Shown one piece after another: positions 49,801-58,800 of a DNA stretch of 64,000 nt; positions within the stretch are counted from its first letter, which is position 1, and every line of letters starts with the position of its first letter. The notes under the pieces are model-generated. The model was not told where the DNA came from, made no database searches, and saw nothing but the letters and a program-made list of their open reading frames with translations. The stretch is from Sternotherus odoratus (lineage: Eukaryota > Chordata > Testudines > Kinosternidae). The translations under genes were made by a program, and so were the position numbers. The DNA lies in assembly GCA_032164245.1 (NCBI GenBank), contig JAVMKO010000020.1:6909206-6973205 (forward strand). Reading direction: 5' to 3'.

Positions 49801-52800
49801 TGAACCGTTAGACATTTATTCTTTTGTGGATGGATCTAAAGCTTAAAATTGGTAACAGAGGAATTATTGTCATATTTCACATTAACATAAATTGCAGTTT
49901 CACAGCCAAATTTATTTGTGCCCCTTTGAGGTGAAAGGAGCAATTCCAGAGATTCATAGAAATACTATCACACAGAAATGAGGCAACTGTGTTTTGGTTT
50001 TTCATGTGCTTTAATTCATACTGAATGTTTTAAAGAAGTAGTTTCGGAAGTATGTTCTATAAATTGTGATGTGAAGCAAATGAAGATGGGGCGGGGGGTT
50101 AAGAAGAGGGGACGTTCAAGCTGCAGCTCAGATCATGAGATTTCTCATGAATGTAAGCAGCTTGTTTTTAAACATAGCCAAGCCAGTTAAAATGATTAGT
50201 CTCTATCAACTGTAGTGGTTTACATTGTAAGCAAATGTTTCTGCCTCTTATATCTAGTTGAACTAGGTAGAGTTTTATTGCATAATCTTCATAGTCAATA
50301 GTCATGCAGTCTGCAATGGAACCAGTGGTTTTATGTCTTAACTAAATTATTGTCTTCAGTAGCACGAAAGAGATTTCAGTTTTCTTCTCTTCACAGTTCA
50401 GTGGGGGTTGCCAACGATTTCAGCGGCTGGAGTAATAGGAATGCTTAGCGCAGTTGTCGCAAGCATTATAGAATCAATCGGAGATTACTACGCCTGCGCA
50501 AGGTTGTCTTGTGCTCCTCCTCCACCTATTCATGCAATAAATAGGTAAGTGACTTGGAAAAGTAAACTCCCACACCCCAATCTGGGTCTGTTGGTTATGT
50601 GCTATGTATGTATCTTGTGAACCTTGTAACTGAAACTTAGAACCTCTCATAACCCAAGCCTGACCCCAGATGTACAGTTCCTTCCCTCTTAACTTGTGTA
50701 AATTTGACTTTAAACATCAATTTTCTGCCAGCATGACTGCTTTGTACTCTGGCTCAGTCAGATGTTTTGGTATCGCATTTTATAACGTGATCACGTCTAA
50801 ACCCAATGATCTAATATCTAAAGCATAACTCTTTTGAATTGAGCTGTTTTACTGAAAATATAATACTCAAAGCCCAATCCTGAACCTGTTGAACTCAATG
50901 GAAGTTAGACTTATGTCTTAAATAGGAGCAGAACTCATGTATATCCTAATACTGTCTCTATCATATTTCCAGAATCGTTAAGCTATTTTGGCTTGAAATT
51001 CGTTATAAGGAATCAATGTCGGTACCTAGTTAAATGAAGCTGAAATTAAATTTTAAGAGTAGAGAGTAATTCTAAACTTGGATTTTTCTACTTCATTGTA
51101 TTTTCCTAAATTGTTTTACGACTCTACATTTCTGGGATGGGGCAGCAAGAGACCTCACTGCAGTTAGTTAGATGTACCCAAGTGTTGAAATGTTCAGTGG
51201 ATCAGAAAGTGGGGACAAAGGACCAAGATAAACACCTACTTAGTGTGCAATCATTTAATACATTTTGAAGTGAGAATATTTTAATGTAAAATTTAACTCT
51301 TTTCCCTTCATGAATTATAGAGGGATTTTCATTGAGGGTCTTTCCTGTGTTTTGGATGGAGTATTTGGTACCGGTAATGGATCCACCTCATCTAGCCCTA
51401 ACATCGGTGTCTTGGGCATCACCAAGGTACATGTTCTACTCTGATCAGCCAGTAGTCCGTTCCCTGAGTACTGCTTAATCTTGTAGTACTCTGGCTATCA
51501 CCATTTATATTTGTTTCATGACATAACCCTCCACAGGGAAGTAATGCTCCCTTGTTTCTTGTCGTGCAAACCATCTGCCACACAATACTTTGAACTTCTT
51601 TAATCTGTCTACACTGGCCATTTTCCTGTCAAAGTGTCCATTATGAATAAGAGACCTTAAAACCTTTTCTTCATTTTGTCATAAGAAGTTAGAAAACCTA
51701 TTTCAGGAATGTAACAGGAGATCAATTCAGCCTTCTTGCAAACGAAGTAGATTTTACAGTTTTCACATTGGTTGGGCTCTAAAGTAAATAGAAATCAATG
51801 CTCTGGTATGTATCCTGGCTGTGTGGTAATTCACAACAATGACTGAACATTTTCCACACGGTGTAACCTGAAGGTCTTGTTTACACAAGCTTGGGAGTGG
51901 GCTGGGGGAGTGTTGGTTAGTCACCTGTTGAGCAACACTGGTGAAATCCCTTACTGTGCATGTGCTGCACTGGTATGGCACACCTGTCCTGGGGGTTTGC
52001 CGTGGTGCCGTTGCATTGATGTAGTTACATCAGAGGTTAAAAACCCCATTGCAGGTTTACATTAGGTAGGCGCCTGACATTTGTCCTTGGCTTCTTACTA
52101 GTTTGTAAAGCACTTAAGATATTTTGGATGCTATATTTCTATATGTAATGTAAATACAATATATATAATATAGAAAATGCTTTGTGCTTTAGGTTTGTTC
52201 AGCAAAGTATGTCAGCATATGTCTAAATTTAAGCAGGTAAGTCGTTCTGTTAGTGGCCCCCCCACTACAGAAAGGATGTGGACAAATTGGAGAGAGTCTA
52301 GTGGAGGGCAAAGAAAATGATTAAGGGGCTGGAGTACGTGATTTACGAGGAGAGGTTGAGGGAACTGGGGTTATTTAGTCTTCAGAAGAGAAGGGGGGGG
52401 GGGTTGATGTCAGCCTTCAACCATCTGAAGGGGAGTTCCAAAGAAGATGGCGCTCGGTTGTTCTCAGTGGTGGCAGATGACAGAACAAGGAGCAATGGTC
52501 TCAAGTGTGGGAGGTCTAGGGTTGAATATTAGGTAAAACTATTTCACTAGGAGTGTGGTGAAGCACTGGAATGGGTTACCTAGGGAGGTGGTGGTCGAAT
52601 CTCCATCCCTGGAGGTTTTTAAGGCCCGGCTTGACAAAGCCCTGACTGGGATGATTTAGTTAGGGTTGGTCCTGCTTTGAGCAGGGGATTGGACTAGATA
52701 CCTCCTGAGGTCTCTTTCAATCCGAATCTTCTGTGATTTTATTATTAGCGTTAACGGGGACTATTCACATGCTTTAGTAACTTCCTGAATTGGGACCTTA

Positions 52801-55800
52801 GAATACACACTGATTTGTTCAATCTCCATTATTAATATTGTTAAAGGTATCAAATTACTAAGACTAACCATTTGTTATGAATGTGCGTATTTTTGTTAAA
52901 TATTTGGCATAAGTGATTGTGGTGTTTGAACTCAGAAATGAGATCCAGCTTCTGCTAGAAAATGAAAATAGAAGATGTAGGCTGCATAAATTGGATCTGT
53001 GATGACCGATCACAGAAAGTATATATGTCGGTTACAATAATTGTATTAAGCCTTTTTAGTTAAATTCAAGATCTAATTCTCAAACTCTTTTGGCAGTACA
53101 GAGAGAGATGGCTTCATTTTCTTACATACACTTACCGTTCGGGAGCATCATTATCCATTTATGTCTCCACTAAAACAAGTGGATTGCTTTGGTTGAGAAC
53201 AGAAATTCTAACAGCGCCATCTGCTGATTTGTATCTCTCTCCTTTTTATTATTGAAGGAAATTCCTTAGGGAAAAAGTTAGTGTAAAGGTTTATAAAAAG
53301 ATGTTGAATTATAAAAGGTTTATTTTGACCAAATCATCTCAATTTCAACTGCCTATTTCTCACGGGTGTTATCACAAAGCAGGGATGCAAAGAAGCATGT
53401 AAACTTTGTATGGGGTTAAAAACCTAACCGGGGGCAGGTCTAAATTTAGGGGTGCATAAGGGGAGGGAGCAAGAAGGGGTACGCCCTACTCCCCAATAAT
53501 TGCCCCAGCCCAGGGATGGGGGCACAGAAGGTGCCCCTCCGAAAGTGGTGATTTTTTTTATTCACGTGTATGCCCATCTACACTACAAACACTGCTTTGG
53601 CACAGCTGTGCTGCTGTCATGCTTTGATGGAGATGCTCTAAAGTTACTCCACCTCCACAATAGGCGGTAGCTGTGCCGGGGAGAGGAGCTCTCCCACCCA
53701 CATAGCGTTGTCTACACAGAGGGTTATGGTTGCTATAACTACATCGCTCAAGGGTGTGAAAAATCTACACATCGTTGTACCAAAGTTAGTGTGTAGTGTA
53801 GATTTGGCCTGAGATATGTAAGGTGATTTGACACTGTGTGAACTAAAATTGCATAGGGTCCTTTGAGCCTACCAGTATAAAATATACCTCTGTGCAGAGT
53901 GAAGCACAATGCTCATGCCCAGTTTAAGATCCTGTTTTGAGAGCTGAAGTGGCACTTGGATAGGGCAAGATCTCTGCTTAGGTGAATTTTACCCTGTGAG
54001 AAGAGAATCGAGTGATGCTTCAGGCATCTTGCACTGTAAACATTCATGATGAAAAGGATATTAAATGTCAATAAGATACTAATTTGCTGTACGCGGTTTC
54101 CACTGGTTTTGAAAGGAACCTTTTTTTGTTCAGTTTGTGTCTGTGTCTGGGAACGTGTACTCCGCTCTAATTCAGTTCTGACTCAGATGTGTTCAGTAAC
54201 ACACTGCTCACAGTGGGATTCAAATCCCAGTTGAGACTTCATTTGTTTAATGCCTAAAGGTGGAATATTTACATGTCAGTTTCCTTTTTACTGGCTGGGG
54301 GTGTTGTGATTCAGATCTGCTGCAGTTTTCATGCTCTAGTCTAGTATAAAGTACTAGCAAAAATACCCGGTGTTGCTCGGGTCCGTCAGAGGGTGGGAGG
54401 GGGGAGAGAGCTGAGCGAGTGGGGGGCCATTGGAGAGGGGAGAGAGCTGAGCGAGTGCGGGGGCCGTTGGAGAGGGGAGAGAGCTGAGCGAGTGGGGGGG
54501 CTGTTGGAGGGGGGAGAGAGCTGAGCAAGTGCGGGGGCCGTTGGAGAGGGGAGAGAGCTGAGCGAGTGGGGGGGCCGTTGGAGTGGAGGGAGGGGGGAGA
54601 GAGCTGAGCGAGTGGGGGGGCCGTTGGAGTGGAGGGAGGGGGGAGAGAGCTGAGCGAGTGGGGGGGCCGTTGGAGTGGAGGGAGGGGGGAGAGAGCTGAG
54701 CGAGTGGGGGGGCCGTTGGAGGGGGGAGAGAGCTGAGCGAGTGCGGGGTCCGTTGGAGGGGGGTATTATTACATCACAACTATGTCACAGAGAACAGCAG
54801 GTGTTAACCTGCTGCCCAGCTGATGTTCATGAGCTTTAAAGAATTTCACCCCCCGGGGGTGTAAGAGGTGAGATTTGAAAAATTTTCGATTCTTACCCTG
54901 ATTAGGACCCTAAAGCCTATAACTGTACCAAATTTCAAGTCTCTAGCTCAAACGGTGTGGAAGGAGTAAGGGAACATACATACACGTGCACATGCATACA
55001 CCATTTGACTTTTATATATATAGATTCAGTAATGGGAAAGAGATAGCAAGACAGAGGGAAATTAATACTGTACAAATAGAAAAATAGTTTTAATCAAGGT
55101 ATTTTTCAGCGTGGTTTGCATTTCTAATCCATTCAGTAACTAATGTTGACCAGCCTGGCTTCTCTTTCTACGTGGTCTCTTTCCACGTAGCGGGTAACGT
55201 TGTGCATGATTAAGCGATGAAGAACATTGTGAGTAGAGGAGAATATTTTCACAAAGGCATAATGTGTTTCTTTTTTAAATGCAAATGATACATAATTGCA
55301 GCATGAGCCGCCCTTGCTTGTGTCTGACCCTGTCAGCACCCAAGCATTTTGAGGACCAAACTGTTGCTTATGTTGAATGTCTCTTTTTGGGTGAAGCCCC
55401 CTGTTATACCAGTTGGCTCAGTTAAGGGCTCAAGCATTGGAAACAGTCACACATAATAGTGATTTTTGTTACTTATGTTCTGTACGAAGCTTAACATTGC
55501 TGAGTTCAAAACCTCTAAAAGGTGTATGCTGGGAACAAATTTTCAAACCTACCAGAATCAGGTCCCGTGCAGAGAGAGCCCTGGTGTACCTTTTATTTAT
55601 ATATAACTAGCGAAAATACCCGGCGTTGCTCGGGTCCGTCGGAGGTGGGGAGGGGGCAGAGAGCTGAGCGAGTGCGGGGTCTGTTGGAGGGGGCAGAGAG
55701 CAAACCCGACACGCCCACCTCACTTACCCCTAGACCAACCCTGACTCACATTTTCACCCCCCACCGAAACCCAACACCCCCACGTTACCCCCCTACCAAC

Positions 55801-58800
55801 ACCCCCTGACCAACACCCACACCTCACCCCCCGTAGACCAAACCTGACACACCCACCTCACTTTCCCCCCCAACCAAACCCAACACCCCTACCTACCAAC
55901 ACAAACAAACCCAACACCCACACCTCACTTACTCCTCGACCAACCCCGACCCCCCTCCTCGCCCCCCCAACCAAACCCAACCCCCCACCTTCCACCCCCA
56001 CCAAACCCAACAACCCCTGACCAACCCCAACACCCACCACTCACCCACCCAGACACCTTCCCACCCCCCCAGACCAAACCTGACACCCCCAGCTCACTTA
56101 CCCCCCGACCAAACCCGACACCCCCACCTCACCCCCCGACCAAACCCGACACCCCTACCTCACTTACCCTCTGACCAAACCCAACTCGGGTCCGTCGGAG
56201 GTGGGGAGGGGGCAGAGAGCTGAGCGAGTGCGGGGTCCGTTGGAGGGGGGAGGGGGCAGAGAGCTGAGCAAGTGCGGGGTCCGTTGGAGGGGGTATTATG
56301 ACATCATAACTATGTCACAGAGAACTGCAGCTGCCCAGCTGATGTGATTGGCCTTTAAATAATTTCACCCCTGGGGGGCGTCAGAGGTGAGATTTGAAAA
56401 ATTTTCGACTCCTACCCTGATTAGGACCCTAAGACGTATAACTGTACCAAATTTCAAGTCTCTAGCTCAAACGGTGTGGAAGGAGTAAGTGCACATACAT
56501 ACACGCATACATACACGCATACACCATTTGACTTTTATATATATAGATAGGTACACCAGGGCTCTCTCTGGTTCAAAACAAATTATACTCGTGTATAAAC
56601 ATACAATATAACATAAAATCCAAGAGTAATACTAGGTTGCACAATTAAAATATAAACCCATTATGGAAGTGGAAATACTAACGTTCCTGCAACATTAGCT
56701 GAGCCAAATTCTGCAGGTGACAAATTCTGTAGCTGCTTAAGTCATCTCTCTTTTAAAATTAGTTACCTGATCTCAGGCAGGGAAATTGCACCTGACTGAA
56801 GTGAATGGAGGAGAGGCGAAATTTCACACTGTTGCTGTTATCTGGAGATATTTTTTTCTGCAAAGCTGTGTTAATGTGGTGCCAAAGCAAATGTTTACAT
56901 TTTAGGTCCTATTTGTTATAACCATCGTGGGGCATGCAGGTACAATTTGTGTTGCATGGTTTATTTTAATTTTTGTAGATGGGATCAAACTACATCAAGC
57001 AAACCATGCTGGGCAAGGTTAATGGTTCGGTAGTTTCAAAACAGCTTAGTCTAAATAAGCAAAACCAAACCGTATTATGTCACAGTTGAAGCACCACCAT
57101 GTTCCAGCTGTGAAACCTGAGACCTTTGTAATACTGTGCAGCCAGAATTTTAAGAAGAGAAAAAAAAATCTAAATGGAAAATTGAAGCAGCTGGTCCTAA
57201 AATTGAGAACCCTGCAGTTTCCGCTCCTCCGATGATCTCCAGTTCCTGTGTAGTGCATGGGTTTGGGGAGAATTGCGCTGTGTGTTTCACTGGAGAATTC
57301 AGTCTCCCTTATGTAGGTGTTTTGTCTCAGCCAGGGCAGCTACTGTTGTGCAGTTACTTGGTTTTGTGATGTCATGAAGGATTCCAGGAGATTGCTGGGC
57401 TCTGTTTGGAGAGAATTTCAAGAGGGATTAGATAATAAAATACAGTTTTTTATAGTGTAAAAAGTAAGCCAATGAAGTTGGTGGAAATGTGCATTTTTCT
57501 GACGTATTCTGCTTCATTCCTTTCCCTTTGTGCCTTGTAGGTTGGAAGTCGGAGGGTTATTCAGTATGGTGCAGCCTTCATGCTCTTACTTGGAATGGTG
57601 GGGAAATTCAGTGCCCTGTTTGCATCCCTGCCTGACCCAGTGCTTGGAGCTCTCTTCTGCACCCTCTTTGGTAAGTGTTTATTTCTCTGCTTCTCTGTGC
57701 GAGTTGAGGGTTGTACAGCCCTTGACCTCAGCGCTGTGCATCTGTGGATGTTCGCTAACCTTTGAACAAAAAGGAGTCTAAAAGTTCGCACTCTTGATTG
57801 TTTTTGGTTAGGAATGATTACAGCTGTGGGGCTGTCCAACCTCCAGTTCATAGATTTAAACTCTTCGCGTAACCTCTTTGTACTTGGATTTTCCATCTTC
57901 TTCGGACTTGTCCTCCCAAGTTACCTCAGACAAAACCCACTGGTTACAGGTATGAACTTTTGATTCATTCACGGGGAGATGCTGTACTGTGTGAAACAAG
58001 GGCTAGTGATAAATCTCTCTCTCTCTCTTTGCCCGTCACCCCCCACCCGGGGTATGGGCCACCAACTGGTGTTGGTGTTTCAGTAGTTGCTAGCCCTACG
58101 CCCACAGTGATAAATACTTTATTAAAAAAATAAAGACATCAGGGCCTTGCCTACAGTAGGGGACTTTGCCAGTATAGGTATATTCAAGCGTAATGTACCA
58201 ATAATGCAGTCCTAGTGTGGAAACCGCTTATCTGAGAAAAATTGCACTGTTCCTGGCATAGCTTATTCCATGAGCAGATTTGCCAGAATAATTAGGGTTT
58301 TTGCTGGCATAGCTGTGTCAGCCAGGGATTCCATCCCTGACCAACGTAGTTATGCTAACGAAATTATGTAGTGTAGACCTGGACTTGGAGCCATAAGTAA
58401 AGGAGCAGATGTGTTCCTGGCACAGAGAGCTGATGAGCTGGTGAGACCCAAGAAGGTTGTTCCAGATGGTGTGGAGATGAGTTTCTCAGCTCACCTTCTG
58501 TGGGTGACATTGGAGGGGGAAGCAGGGTCTGGAGAGGACCCGTTGGTAAATGGGTAGAAGAAGAGTTGAGAAAAGTGTGCATTTAGAATGCTAGAGCTAA
58601 TCTATAAAAGGTTTTGAAAGCCCTGGGGAAAATGCTGAGCTAGATCTTGAAATGTGGGTATTTGTGTTAATCTTAGACGAGCATATGGTGCTTTTGTCAC
58701 TTTCAGATGTGTTTTAGTGAGAGAGCGCCTCAACAATCAGTTTATTTCAGACTTTTGAATTACTGATTTCTTAACTAAATTGTGGAGAAGCTGTTTTGAT

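Larger units (their letters stand above)
51427..57540 (+). other. SLC23A2: intron 11 of the coding region
   Basis: A 6.1 kb intron rich in repeats: MITEs at 51871 and 53571, a CR1 tail at 52255, a MIR-like remnant near 52095, an old repeat at 53880, and the two tandem-array elements at 54353-55025 and 55606-56545. Confidence 0.85.

Noticed and set aside
54381..56185. Possible CRISPR-like or satellite-centromere array
   Set aside because: Units are contiguous minisatellite repeats without spacers, inside a transposable element in a vertebrate intron.
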